From the NCBI RefSeq assembly GCF_003325375.1, contig NZ_CP030862.1, positions 1,925,501 through 1,989,500 of the forward strand: a stretch of DNA of 64,000 bases, written 5' to 3'. The translations under genes and the position numbers were made by a program. The notes below the pieces were generated by a model, which had not been told where the DNA came from, did no database searches, and saw nothing but the letters and a program-made list of their open reading frames with translations. Positions 34,622 through 43,104 of this stretch are shown here, piece after piece. How positions within the stretch are numbered: the stretch's first letter is position 1; every line of letters begins with the position of its first letter. The DNA comes from Streptomyces globosus. Lineage in GTDB: Bacteria; Actinomycetota; Actinomycetes; Streptomycetales; Streptomycetaceae.

Positions 34622-35248
34622 ATGGAGCACCAGGACGACACTAGGGCGGCCTACGACGGGGTCGTCGAGCTGTATGCGTCGCTGTTCGCTAATCGGTTGG
34701 AGACGCAGCCGTTCTCGCGGAACATGATCGGCACCTTTGCCGAGCTGGTGCGCGGGACGGGGAACCCGCGGGCAGCGGACGTCGGGTGCGGCCCGGGACA
34801 TCTGACGGCCATGCTGCACGACCTGGGGCTGGACGCCTTCGGGCTCGACCTCTCTCCGGGCATGGTCGACCACGCCCGGCGGGCGCATCCTGCGCTGCGG
34901 TTCGACGAGGCGCGGATGGAGGACCTGCCGGTCGAGGACGGCGCGCTCGGCGGCGTGCTGGCCCACTACTCTATGATCCATACCCCGCCTGAAGAATTGC
35001 CTGCGCTGCTCGCCGAGCAGGTGCGTGTCCTGGCGCCGGGCGGCCTGCTGCTGGTCTCGTTCTTTGCGACCGACGGACCGGAGACGGTTCGCTTCGACCA
35101 CAAGGTAACGCCCGCCTATAGCTGGCCGGCGGACCGGTTCGCCGAGTTGCTGGCCGAGGCCGGGCTCACCACGTTCGCCCGGCTGCTCCACGACCCGGCC
35201 TCCGACCGGGGTTTCCTCGACGCCCACTTGCTGGCCCGCCGCCACTAG
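34622..35248 (+). CDS. Class I SAM-dependent methyltransferase, IS21 passenger
   Basis: A 208-aa methyltransferase with motif I ADVGCGPGHLTAML near residue 52, LDAFGLDLSPGMVDHARRA (motif II, acidic residue), an EARMEDLPVEDGAL segment and LAPGGLLLVSFF (motif post-III). Substrate unknown. The stop (35246-35248) is 31 bp from the istB stop in convergent orientation, and the gene lies inside the IS21 terminal repeats. TAGCTT (34605-34610) could act as a -10 for a near-leaderless mRNA starting at GTG 34619 or ATG 34622; no ribosome site is visible. Confidence 0.82.
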   Translation: MEHQDDTRAAYDGVVELYASLFANRLETQPFSRNMIGTFAELVRGTGNPRAADVGCGPGHLTAMLHDLGLDAFGLDLSPGMVDHARRAHPALRFDEARMEDLPVEDGALGGVLAHYSMIHTPPEELPALLAEQVRVLAPGGLLLVSFFATDGPETVRFDHKVTPAYSWPADRFAELLAEAGLTTFARLLHDPASDRGFLDAHLLARRH

Positions 35249-35279
35249 AGCGTGCCCCGTGGTCTTTGGGCGGCAGCGC

Positions 35280-36050
35280 TTAAGTGACTTCGGTCTCTCG
35301 CTCGATGGCCTTGAGGCGGTTCTTCAGGCGGTAGCTGGGGCCGTTGATGGAGATCACTTCGCAGTGGTGCAGGAGGCGGTCGAGGATGGCGGTGGCCAGG
35401 ACCTCGTCGCCGAACACCTGTCCCCATTCGCTGAAGGTCTTGTTTGAGGTCAGGATGATCGAGCCCTTCTCGTAGCGCTTCGAGATCACCTGGAAGACCA
35501 AGTTCGCCTCGGCTCGTTCCAGCGGCTGGTATCCGACTTCATCGACGACGAGGACGCTGGGCCGCAGGTAGGTGCCGAGCTTACTGGTCAGACGGCTGGC
35601 GGCCTCGGCGGCTTTGAGGTGGCGGACCATGTCGTCGAGGCTGGTGAAGTAGATCGAGTAGCCGGCCCGGCAGGCCGCGACCGCCAGGGCGACAGCGATA
35701 TGCGTCTTGCCTACCCCGGGCGGCCCCAGCAGGGCGGCGTTCGCCTTGGCCTCGACGAACGACAGGGTGGCGAGGTCTTTGACCTTGCGCGGGTCGAGGT
35801 CGGGCTGGAAGGAGAAGTCGTACTCGTCCAGAGTCTTGTGGTGGGGCAGCCGGGACAGCCGCAGGCCCTGGCGGAAGCGGCGGTCGTCGCGGACGGCAAG
35901 TTCCTCGGACAGCACCAGATCGAGGAAGTCGAGATAGCCCATCTTGCCCTCGTCAGCCCGCCGGATGTACTCGCTGATGGTCTCGGTCAGGTGGGGCAGG
36001 CCGAGCTTGCCGGCTGTGTTGCGGATGCGGGTGGAGACCAGCTCGCTCAA
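35280..36050 (-). CDS. istB: IS21-like element helper ATPase IstB
   Basis: A 256-aa DnaA/DnaC-like AAA ATPase: Walker A LGPPGVGKTHIA near residue 103, Walker B VLVVDEVGY near 165 and sensor I IILTSNKTFSEW near 200. It assists the IstA transposase in target selection. ATG 36050 overlaps the istA stop by 4 bp. The protein looks complete, in contrast to istA. Confidence 0.93.
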   Translation of the reverse strand: MSELVSTRIRNTAGKLGLPHLTETISEYIRRADEGKMGYLDFLDLVLSEELAVRDDRRFRQGLRLSRLPHHKTLDEYDFSFQPDLDPRKVKDLATLSFVEAKANAALLGPPGVGKTHIAVALAVAACRAGYSIYFTSLDDMVRHLKAAEAASRLTSKLGTYLRPSVLVVDEVGYQPLERAEANLVFQVISKRYEKGSIILTSNKTFSEWGQVFGDEVLATAILDRLLHHCEVISINGPSYRLKNRLKAIERETEVT

Positions 36051-37467
36051 GACATTTCCCTCGTGCTCGGGTGGGTGGTGAAGGGACGGGTGCCGGTCAG
36101 TTCGTCATAGACCGACAGTGGACGGCGGCCGACCTCGATGCGGGTGGCGGCAGCCCGGTTCAGCAGGGCCTGCAGCGGTCCGGCCTCCTCGCCCAGAGGA
36201 CGTTCGCGCCGGGGCTGGGGGACGTCGCCGGTGGTGGTGCGGCGGCCCTTGCCGGTGGGCAGGCCGTCCCAGTGGGTCTCCTCGACGACCCGGACGCCGC
36301 GGCCGACCGCCCGAGGGTGCATGGCCAGCAGCGTCTCGCCGCTGGCGTCCGCGGCGGTCGAGTGCACCATGATCTGTGACTTCGTGGCCCGGATCTCGAC
36401 CAGCTGGCGGGGGCGGACTCGGCGGGCGGGCACCGAGTAGAGGTTGCCGCCGAAGGCGACCAGGCAGTCCTTGCCGACCGGCCGCAGATGCCGTTCGGCC
36501 ACCAGATAGGGGGTGGGCGGCAGCGGCTTGAGAGCCGCGTGGTCACGGGCCGCCCGTTCGCCGATGACCTCCCGGTGCGTCTTGTGGATCTGGGCCCGCC
36601 GCTGCGGCACCCAGGCGGCGAAGGCCGCGTCCATCTCCTCGACGGAGGAGAAGGCCCGGCCGGACAGGACGTGATCGCGGACGATGAGGACCTGGCGTTC
36701 GACGCGGCCTTTCCCGGTGGGCCGGTAGGCGGCCAGGATGTCGATGTCGAAGTCGTAGTGACCGGCGAAGCCGACCGCTTCCGGGTGCAGCGGGACCGCC
36801 TCGCCGGGAGCGACGTGGCGTCGGACGACGGTCTTGGTCCGGTCGTAGACGATCGTCATCGGGACCCCGCCGAAGTGAGCGAACGCGCGGCGGTGGCAGT
36901 CGAAGAAGGTCTGCAGGTCCTGGCTGGTGGTGAAGCAGCAGAACGGGTCGCGTGAGTACGACAGCTTCATGTGGAAGGAGTAGACCTTCGCGATGCCCAT
37001 GTGGGCGAGGATCTTGCCTTCGTCACCCAGTCCACCTGGGCCTGGGCGCCCGGGATGACCTCGAATCGGCGGTGCATGCCCGCCAGCTCTTTCGGCGTGA
37101 TGCCGAGTTCCTCGGCGATCCGGGGCCGGGCTTCCTGGAAGTAGAGCTTGGTCCGCTGGTAGTTGCCGGTGAACCCGTACTCCGCGGCCAGCCGCTCGTG
37201 GATGACAGCGGCCTTCATCAGGATCTCCGCCCGCAGTATCGAGTCGACCAGCGGCGCGAACTCGTCGATCACCCTGGCCCGGGACCGGCCGTTCGGCGAC
37301 CGGCGCGGAGGCGAGGCGGGTCCATCGGCTGACAGATACTTGCTGACCGTCCGTCAGTTCAGGTCGGTCTCCTTGGCGACCTCGGTCAGGCTCATGGCTC
37401 CGGACTCGACCAGGCCACGAAAACACCGTAGTTCCAGCCAGCGCTGCGGATCCAGGACCACGGCCAC
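36047..37467 (-). pseudogene. istA: IS21-like transposase IstA, inactivated
   Basis: Reading from GTG 37467: an N-terminal HTH region (LDPQRWLELRCFRGLVESGA, then MSLTEVAKETDLN) is cut by an in-frame TGA where the family has Trp (NWRTVSKYL reads N-stop-RTVSKYL). After GAQAQVDW near 37030 a 1-nt deletion shifts the frame; the core continues in another frame with DEGKILAHMGIAKVYSFHM, FFDCHRRAFAHFGG (DDE core), IVYDRTKTVVRRH, and the C-terminal beta-barrel region. Two independent lesions indicate a dead transposase. Confidence 0.88.
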
Positions 37468-38695
37468 CCCATCTCTGCGACCTCGACCAACAGGCAGCAG
37501 AGTGCCGAATCCCGAACCTCAGCACATCAGGAACTCTGCACGTTCATCCGTACGCGGCCATGCACGTTCACGTGTACGCCGACAGGCGGGCGAGCGCGGC
37601 TGTGTGGGCGAACTGGCGGATTGCGTGGTGGACGGCGAGGTAGGCCACAGTTCCTGGCGGACGCCGTCCGGTGTCCGCTACCTGATCGGCCCGCCTGGAC
37701 CAAGGTGGTTCTTGATCTCGTCGAAGGCGAGCTCGATCTCCCAGCGCTCCCGGTAGAGCGCGACGAGCTCGGCGGCCGGGTAATGCTCGGGGTCCAGCAG
37801 CGTCGTGCCCAGGTAGGCGACCTTGTCGCCCTTCGTGAAGGTGATGACGCGATAGATCACGTGCCGCGGCAGCACCCGGCCCTCCCTCGCGGCTCGCAGC
37901 CGGATGTCCTTTCCCGGTCGCGCCATCGACAGACACGAGCCGTCCGGAAGTTCTGCCTGGACGGTGCCGAGATTGTTGGACTGAGGCCTGACCAGCAGAT
38001 CCGCACCCGCCACGGTGAAGGCGTGAGCGAACTCGACCGACCAGAAGCCGCGGTCGGCGATGACCAGGCCGCCGGGGCCGGTGGAGCCAGCCAGCGGGTA
38101 GGCGAGGCCACGTTCTCCGTCGCGGTAGTCGCCGAGGCGGGCATCGAGGACTCCGTGCGTTCCGATCTCAGCGAGGACCACCGCCCTGACCCGGGGGGAA
38201 GCCGAAAGGGACGCCGCCGGTGGTGGAGGGGCCGTCGAAGGTGTCGCCGTTGCTCGTCGAATCCGGGAGATCGAACTGGGTGCCGTCCAGGGCGAGGAGT
38301 CGCAGACCTCGCCACCAATCGCCGGGCGTGTCCCTGGTGGCGAGCGGGCCAGCCACCTGGCGGAACACGGTCTCCAGCACGTCCTCGCCGAGGCGGGCGC
38401 GGGCCCGGCACAATGACGACCGGTTCACCCGCGCGAGGGCCCGGCTGCCCGGGGTGCCGCTGGTCAGCACCCGCAGCACCTCCTCGTACGACTCCCGGGC
38501 GAACAGGCACAGGGCCAGGACGAAGTACACGACCAGCCTCGCTGGCAGGAGGCGGCGCCGCCGCTCGGCACGGTCGTGCTTGGCTATCGCCGCGTCCACC
38601 AGCTCAGCGGTGAACACCTTCGTCAGGATCCCGATCGGCACCCGCTGGCCCGCGCCCCACCCCGTCACACGCAGGGCAACGATCCCCGCAACTCA

Positions 38696-38722
38696 AAGGC
38701 AACTGCATTGCCCTCCGGCGGC
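38696..38722. repeat. Right 15-bp inverted repeat plus 12-bp target duplication of the IS4-type element
   Basis: AAGGCAACTGCATTG (38696-38710) is the exact reverse complement of the left end. It is followed by CCCTCCGGCGGC (38711-38722), identical to the 12-mer before the left end. Confidence 0.9.
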
Positions 38723-38800
38723 CCCCGGGGGTGACGGGCCGGATGCCCAGAGTTTCGCGACCGGATCCCTGTCATGTGGACGCGTGTCCGGGCGGCCCCG

Positions 38801-39724
38801 TCAGGTTCCGACGAGCTCGGAGACCTTCACGAAGCGGTAGCCGCGCTTGCGGAGCTCCGGCACGATCTTGCGGACGGCCTCCTCGGTGACCGGGGCGGCG
38901 CTGCGCGTGCAGTGCATGACCACCACCGAGCCGGGCCTGACCCCGGCGAGGACCTGCGCGGCCACCGCGTCCGGGTCCTTGGCGAAGGCGTCGCCGCTGA
39001 CGACGTCCCACTGCACGGCCGTCACCCCGGATCCCGCCAGGGCGCGCAGCGCCCGCTCGTCGTGGCAGCCGCCGGGGAAGCGGAAGTAGGGGACGGTGTT
39101 GACCGCGCCGGCCTTGCGGAACGCGGCGAAGGCCCGGTCGACGTCGGCGCGGGCGGCCGCGCTGTCGAGCGCGGGGAGCCCGTAGCAGGGGGACGTGAAG
39201 GCGTGGTGGCTGTAGGAGTGGTTGGCGACCTCGAAGACGGGGTCGGTGCCGATGGCCTTGGCCTGATCGGGGTACTCCTCGGCCCAGCGGCCGGTCATGA
39301 AGACGGTCGAGGGCACGTTGAGCGTTTTCAGGGTGCTGATGAGTCCGGGGTTGTCGAAGCGCTCCCCGGCCGCGGCGCGCGGCCCCTGGTCGGCCGTCAT
39401 GTCGGCGTCGAAGGTCAGGGCGACGGTCTTCTCGGTCTGCTGCCGGGCCCGCTCGAAGACGGGGGTCAGCCCGTTCGGGCCCGGCGCCAGGGTGGGGGCC
39501 TTGCCGGGGCCGTGGCCGACGGCGGGGGAGGCCGGCGGGGCCGCCGTTGGGGAGGAGGCGGGGGAGGCGGGTGAGGAGGCCGCGGGCGGGGCGGCGGGCG
39601 TGCCCAGACGGGCCTGGCCGGCGGCACCGGACGCGGCGCCGCCGCCTCCGCAGCCGGAAAGGGCGGCGCACAGGGCGGCGCCGAGGGCGGCCGCGGCCGC
39701 CGCATTGCGCACAGAAAGGGTCAC
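38801..39724 (-). CDS. Polysaccharide deacetylase (NodB) lipoprotein
   Basis: A 307-aa protein with a signal peptide and lipobox LSGC near residue 25, a Pro/Ala/Ser-rich linker (about 30-80) and a NodB homology domain from about 95: ALTFDADMT (first catalytic Asp pair), NHSYSHHAF (metal His), YFRFPGGCHD and VVMHC (His) near 270. It would act on cell-surface polysaccharide or peptidoglycan amides. GTG 39724 lies 8 nt after a TATATT hexamer (39733-39738 on the minus strand), so a leaderless transcript is plausible; no ribosome site is present. Confidence 0.88.
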   Translation of the reverse strand: MTLSVRNAAAAAALGAALCAALSGCGGGGAASGAAGQARLGTPAAPPAASSPASPASSPTAAPPASPAVGHGPGKAPTLAPGPNGLTPVFERARQQTEKTVALTFDADMTADQGPRAAAGERFDNPGLISTLKTLNVPSTVFMTGRWAEEYPDQAKAIGTDPVFEVANHSYSHHAFTSPCYGLPALDSAAARADVDRAFAAFRKAGAVNTVPYFRFPGGCHDERALRALAGSGVTAVQWDVVSGDAFAKDPDAVAAQVLAGVRPGSVVVMHCTRSAAPVTEEAVRKIVPELRKRGYRFVKVSELVGT

Positions 39725-39881
39725 GCCCGCAAAATATATGACGATCTGATGGTCGGATGGTCACACCACGGGGGCCGGCAGGGTGATTCGCCCCGCCGGC
39801 CCGCGGCCGCGGGGGCTCCGCGGCGCCCGGGACGGGACGGGCACCGGGGTGCGGGGACGGGGAGGCCGGGGGCGGGGAGGC

Positions 39882-41285
39882 TCAGTGCCAGGGGCCGGTC
39901 ACCGCGAAGGTCGTCCCCGGGGTGTAGGCGTTGACGAACATGGTGCGCCCGTCGGGCGAGAAGGTGACGCCGGCGAACTCGCCCCACTCCGGCGCGCCCG
40001 GCCCGCCGATGTCGTCGGCGTTCCGGGCCACCGGGTAGACCTCGCCGCCGCGGGTGACCCCGAAGACGTACTGGGCGCCGCCGCCGTCCTCGCACACCAT
40101 CAGCCCGCCACCCGGGGCCAGGCAGATGTTGTCGGGGGAGTCACCGGGCAGGACGGCCCCCGCCGCCGGCCCGAACAGGACCTCCAGGCGGATCACGGCG
40201 CGCCGCGGGTCGTGGAACCACACCTGGCCGTGGTGGTCGGCGGCCGACCCCTCGGCGCTGCGGGCGAAGCTGGAGACGAAGTGGACCCCGCCGCCGCCCC
40301 AGTAGCAGCCCTCCAGCTTCTGCGCGTGCGTGATGCCGCCCGGCCCGAAGTCCTGGAACCGGATCGGGGTGCCGGCCGCCGCCGGGTCCGGTACGGGTAC
40401 CCACTCGGCCGGGAGTTCGGTGCCGGGCTCGTCCACCGCGGACAGGTCCGGCACCCCGCGCACGCGCAGCGCCTGGAGGGTTCCGCCGGCCCGCAGAGAG
40501 CCGGGTCCGCCGAGCGGGCGGGCAGGCAGGAAGCGGTAGAAGAGGCCGAACGGCTCGACGAAGGCGTCCTCGGTCTCGTACACGATGCCGGTGGCCGGGT
40601 CGACGGCGACCGCCTCGTGCGCGAACCGGCCCATCGCCGTCAGCGGGACGGCGCCCGAGCGGAGCGGGTCGGCGGGGTCGACCTCGAAGACCCAGCCGTG
40701 GTCCTCGGCGTAGCCGGAGGTGCCCGCGCGGTCCTCGGTCTCCTCGCAGCTCAGCCACGTGTCCCACGGGGTGGGGCCGCCCGCGCAGTTCACGGCGGTC
40801 CCGGCGAGGGCGACGCGCTCGGCGGTGACCCGGCCGTCCGGCGCCAGGTCGAGGACCGTGCAGCCGCCGCGCGCGGCCGGGTCGTACACGAGACCGGGCA
40901 CGGGGGGAACGCGCAGGGCGGCGGCGGGCCCGTTCTCGTGGTTGCGGACCAGGCGCACGGCGCCGGAGGACCCGGCGAAGGCGGCCATGCCGTCGCAGTT
41001 GCCCGGTACGGGCCCCTCCCCGGAGCGCAGCGGCTCGCCGGCGCGGGACAGGACCCGGTAGGCGAAGCCGGCGGGCAGGTCGAGCAGCCCGTACGGGTCG
41101 GGCAGCAGCGGCCCGTACCCGCCGCCCCGCCGGGCGGCGGCGACCCGCGGGCCGGCGGCGACCCGCGGGCCGGCGGCGACCCGCGGGCCGGCGGCGACCC
41201 GCGGGCCGGCGGCGAACAGTGCACCGAGCGCTCCGGTGAAGCTGACACCCGCGGCGGCGAGCAGACTGCGACGGCTGACGGACAT
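39882..41285 (-). CDS. PhoX-like (DUF839) Tat-secreted protein
   Basis: A 467-aa protein. Twin-arginine signal SVSRRSLLAAAG at residues 2-13; the cleavage region is followed by a four-fold AAGPRV repeat (about 27-50). The PhoX-type propeller includes LVRNHENGPAA, TPWDTWLSCEETED, GRFAHEAVAVDP, YETEDAF and GDSPDNICLAPGGGLMVCEDG, residues that in PhoX coordinate iron and calcium. A secreted phosphatase activity is likely but not certain. ATG 41285 has GGGGAGC 8 nt upstream. Confidence 0.87.
   Translation of the reverse strand: MSVSRRSLLAAAGVSFTGALGALFAAGPRVAAGPRVAAGPRVAAGPRVAAARRGGGYGPLLPDPYGLLDLPAGFAYRVLSRAGEPLRSGEGPVPGNCDGMAAFAGSSGAVRLVRNHENGPAAALRVPPVPGLVYDPAARGGCTVLDLAPDGRVTAERVALAGTAVNCAGGPTPWDTWLSCEETEDRAGTSGYAEDHGWVFEVDPADPLRSGAVPLTAMGRFAHEAVAVDPATGIVYETEDAFVEPFGLFYRFLPARPLGGPGSLRAGGTLQALRVRGVPDLSAVDEPGTELPAEWVPVPDPAAAGTPIRFQDFGPGGITHAQKLEGCYWGGGGVHFVSSFARSAEGSAADHHGQVWFHDPRRAVIRLEVLFGPAAGAVLPGDSPDNICLAPGGGLMVCEDGGGAQYVFGVTRGGEVYPVARNADDIGGPGAPEWGEFAGVTFSPDGRTMFVNAYTPGTTFAVTGPWH
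41136..41207 (-). repeat. Four tandem 18-bp repeats inside the PhoX-like gene
   Basis: Four exact copies of an 18-bp unit at 41136-41207. Each encodes six residues of the AAGPRV linker just after the Tat signal, so copy number changes keep the frame. Confidence 0.92.
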
Positions 41286-41606
41286 GGGGCGGCTCCCCGG
41301 TGCAGGCGGCGGGAGTTGACGCGCCCGTGGTACCACGCCGCCCCACCCCGCCGGGTCCTGCCGGGCCCGGCCCGGCCGCCGCGGTCACCCCGGCGGCGGT
41401 GCGGGGTGGGGTGGGGGCGGGGCAGGGGTGGGGGCGGGCGGGAGCCGGCGGGTCGGCAACGGTTGGAGGCGGCGGGAGGGGGGCGGGGAGCCGACCAGTC
41501 GGCACCGGAAGCGCGAGGCGGGGGGCGGGGTGGGCGGTAGCCGATGGGTCGGGGTCGGTAGTGCTACTGGGGGTGTCCCGGGCAGTTGATGGTGTCCGGG
41601 GCGTGC

Positions 41607-41674
41607 CGGTCCCTCAAGGGCGCGCCCGTTGGGCGCGTCGCTGCGCGATGGCCCTGGCGGGCCACCCTTGACCG
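41607..41674 (-). other. Cloverleaf-like structured element, left copy
   Basis: On the minus strand an outer stem (CGGTC...GACCG and AAGGG...CCCTT) encloses TGGCCC-GCCA-GGGCCA, a central CGCG-CAGCGA-CGCG-type hairpin and a third small hairpin. The plan is the same as at 42609-42687, with changed stem bases that keep pairing. Could be an RNA or a DNA cruciform element. Confidence 0.5.
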
Positions 41675-42001
41675 ACCGACCCGCCCCGGAGGCATTTTTT
41701 CTGCCGGGACGCCCCCAGGGGAACGGCCTGGGGGTACGTGGACCATTCAGGGCCATCAGAGCCCTTTCCCTCCCGCCCCGCAGGCCCCTTTCGCCCCACC
41801 GGCATCAGCCGACCCGCCGACGGAAGCCGGGTTGGGCTGTGACGTCGGGAAACGATGTCCAGAGCATCATCCGCAGACAGGAGCGCGTCGGATCGCTACG
41901 TGGGCGTCCTCGGCTCAGCGTCCGGCGGCGGTCAGGGGCTGGGGCGCGCGGCAGATCGCTACGTGGGCGCCCTCAGGTCAGCGGCCATCGGCCGTCGTCG
42001 T

Positions 42002-42203
42002 GGGCAGCGAAGCGCCCCAGCCCGCCATAGACCCCGTCTGTTTCGGCGACCGACCACCGCCCGAGGCGCCAAGGCGCCTCGGACCGCTGCATGCGCGGGC
42101 TGCTTGCCGACCGGCCGCAGTCCGGGGCAGCGAAGCGCCCCAGCCCGCTTCGCCCTCCTCACCCCTGCGCGACACCGGGCCGTCGCGGGGCGCGAAGCGC
42201 CCC
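42002..42203. repeat. Three GCGAAGC mini-hairpins plus a palindrome in the spacer
   Basis: GGGC-A-GCGAAGC-GCCC (42002-42017), GGGGC-A-GCGAAGC-GCCCC (42124-42141) and a perfect GGGGC-GCGAAGC-GCCCC (42187-42203), each followed by CAGCCC. A GGCGCC-AA-GGCGCC-type palindrome lies near 42062-42081. GCGAAGC is known as an unusually stable DNA mini-hairpin; similar loops occur in Streptomyces telomere palindromes. Confidence 0.7.
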
Positions 42204-42608
42204 AGCCCACTCCCTGCTCCTCCCATATCGGCCTCCGGCCGCAGGACGAACGCATCCGCCCCGCCCACCGCCATGATCCGGCGATCCAGAGGTCCGGCGG
42301 TCAGCCGCCGAGCCGACGGCGCCCCCGTAACGATCCGCCGCGCCACCCCCGCCCCTGACGGCCGCCGGGCGCTGAGCCGAGGGCGCGTACGTAGCGATCC
42401 GGGGCGCTCCTGTCCGCGGATGATGCTCTGGACGTCGTTTCGCCACGTCAGAGCCAACCGGGCTCCCGCTGGCGGGTCTGCTGATGCCGGTGGGGCGGGA
42501 TGCGGCGGCCGGGGTGGGAGGGCAGCGGCTCTGATCCGCCCGGTAGGTGACGGTCCCTCCAGGCCGTTCCCCTGGGGGCTTCCCGGCAGCTTGTTGGCAT
42601 TCCGGGGC

Positions 42609-42687
42609 GGGCCGTCCTGTCAAGGGTGGCCCGAAGGGCCATCGCGCAGCGACGCGACCAACGGGAGCGCCCTTTACAGGACGGCCC
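42609..42687 (+). other. Cloverleaf-like structured element, right copy
   Basis: The outer stem GGGCCGTCCTGT (42609-42620) pairs perfectly with ACAGGACGGCCC (42676-42687) and continues as AAGGG/CCCTT. Inside are TGGCCC-GAA-GGGCCA, TCGCG-CAGCGA-CGCGA and a small third hairpin. A 17-bp closing stem with three internal hairpins suggests a folded RNA or cruciform; no gene is adjacent in the right sense to make it an obvious leader. Confidence 0.55.
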
Positions 42688-43104
42688 GCACCGGAAGGAC
42701 AATGGGCTGCCGGGACACCCCCGGCACCAACCGACCCCGAGCCACATGGCTCCCGACCATCCGGCTCCCGCCGACGCCTTCCAGACCCCGCCCGACCGGC
42801 CCCCGCCCGCACCACCCCCGCCGTCGGTGCGCCGTGCCCCCGGTGGTCGGGGTGGGTGCACCGTTCCCGGGCTGTCCGGTGGCGGAGGCGGTGTGCCCGC
42901 GGCGGGCTGCCCGGCAGTCCGGAGGCGGCGGACGTCCGTCCGGGCCTCCCGGGAGCCGGGGGGCGGTGTTCCCGCCGCCTCACGGCTCCCGGGCCAGGGG
43001 GCCTCGTACGCCTGGCTCGTACGCTTGTGCGCTCGTACGAGCTGCGCCCGCACGAACCGCACCCAGGCGAGCCCGGCGCCCCGGCGGGCGGCGGGCGCCG
43101 CCCG

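Larger units (their letters stand above)
34498..37584 (-). mobile_element. IS21-family element with a methyltransferase passenger
   Basis: The ends begin TGTCGGCGTAC on both sides in inverted orientation, followed by about 40 more similar bases containing the repeated TGCAC-TTCA / GTAC blocks typical of multiple terminal repeats in IS21 elements. Flanked by GGCGG (34493-34497 and 37585-37589). Contains istB (intact), istA (broken) and, between istB and the left end, a plus-strand methyltransferase. Size is about 3.1 kb, longer than a usual IS21 (about 2.5 kb) by the passenger. Confidence 0.85.
34191..38668 (-). pseudogene. IS4-family transposase, decayed and split by an IS21-type insertion
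   Basis: N-terminal part 38668-38168 (GTG start, LLPARLVVYFVLALCLFA, ALDGTQFDLPD with the first catalytic Asp). A 1-nt frameshift in a C run near 38195 leads to the middle part 38181-37678 (LVIADRGFWS, YRERWEIELAFDEIK, DDE-type E motif). A TAG stop near 37680 and a further 1-nt deletion near 37655 (ELW then AYLAVHHAIRQF) follow. At 37584 the IS21-type element interrupts the gene, and the C-terminal part resumes at 34497-34191 (VDADRVSYLK ... RRCRDCPRAIKK). Removing 34498-37584 and one GGCGG restores the continuous frame FAHTAALARPAVDADRVSYL. Confidence 0.88.
33599..38710 (-). mobile_element. IS4-family element carrying a HEAT-repeat gene, interrupted by an IS21-type element
   Basis: Bounded by perfect 15-bp inverted repeats and a perfect 12-bp direct target duplication (the 10-13 bp range is usual for IS4-type elements). 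Without the inner element it is about 2.0 kb. It encodes a decayed DDE transposase (minus strand) and, between the transposase end and the left repeat, a HEAT-like gene on the same strand. It inserted between the DUF302 gene and the deacetylase gene. The undamaged ends and duplication indicate fairly recent arrival. Confidence 0.88.
41550..42740. repeat. Large imperfect inverted repeat in a 1.8-kb gene-free region
   Basis: The gap 41286-43104 has no credible gene: open frames on both strands are repetitive and lack family features. Left arm about 41550-41985 and right arm about 42300-42740 are inverted copies, similar over about 435 bp by eye, with a dyad centre near 42145. Anchor pairs are CAGAGCATCAT (41860-41870) with its complement (42420-42430), and the AAGGG-cloverleaf core (41607-41674) with 42609-42687. 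The 315-bp spacer holds several GCGAAGC hairpins. The rest of the gap (42741-43104) is Pro/Arg-rich in translation and shows nothing I can name. Confidence 0.75.
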
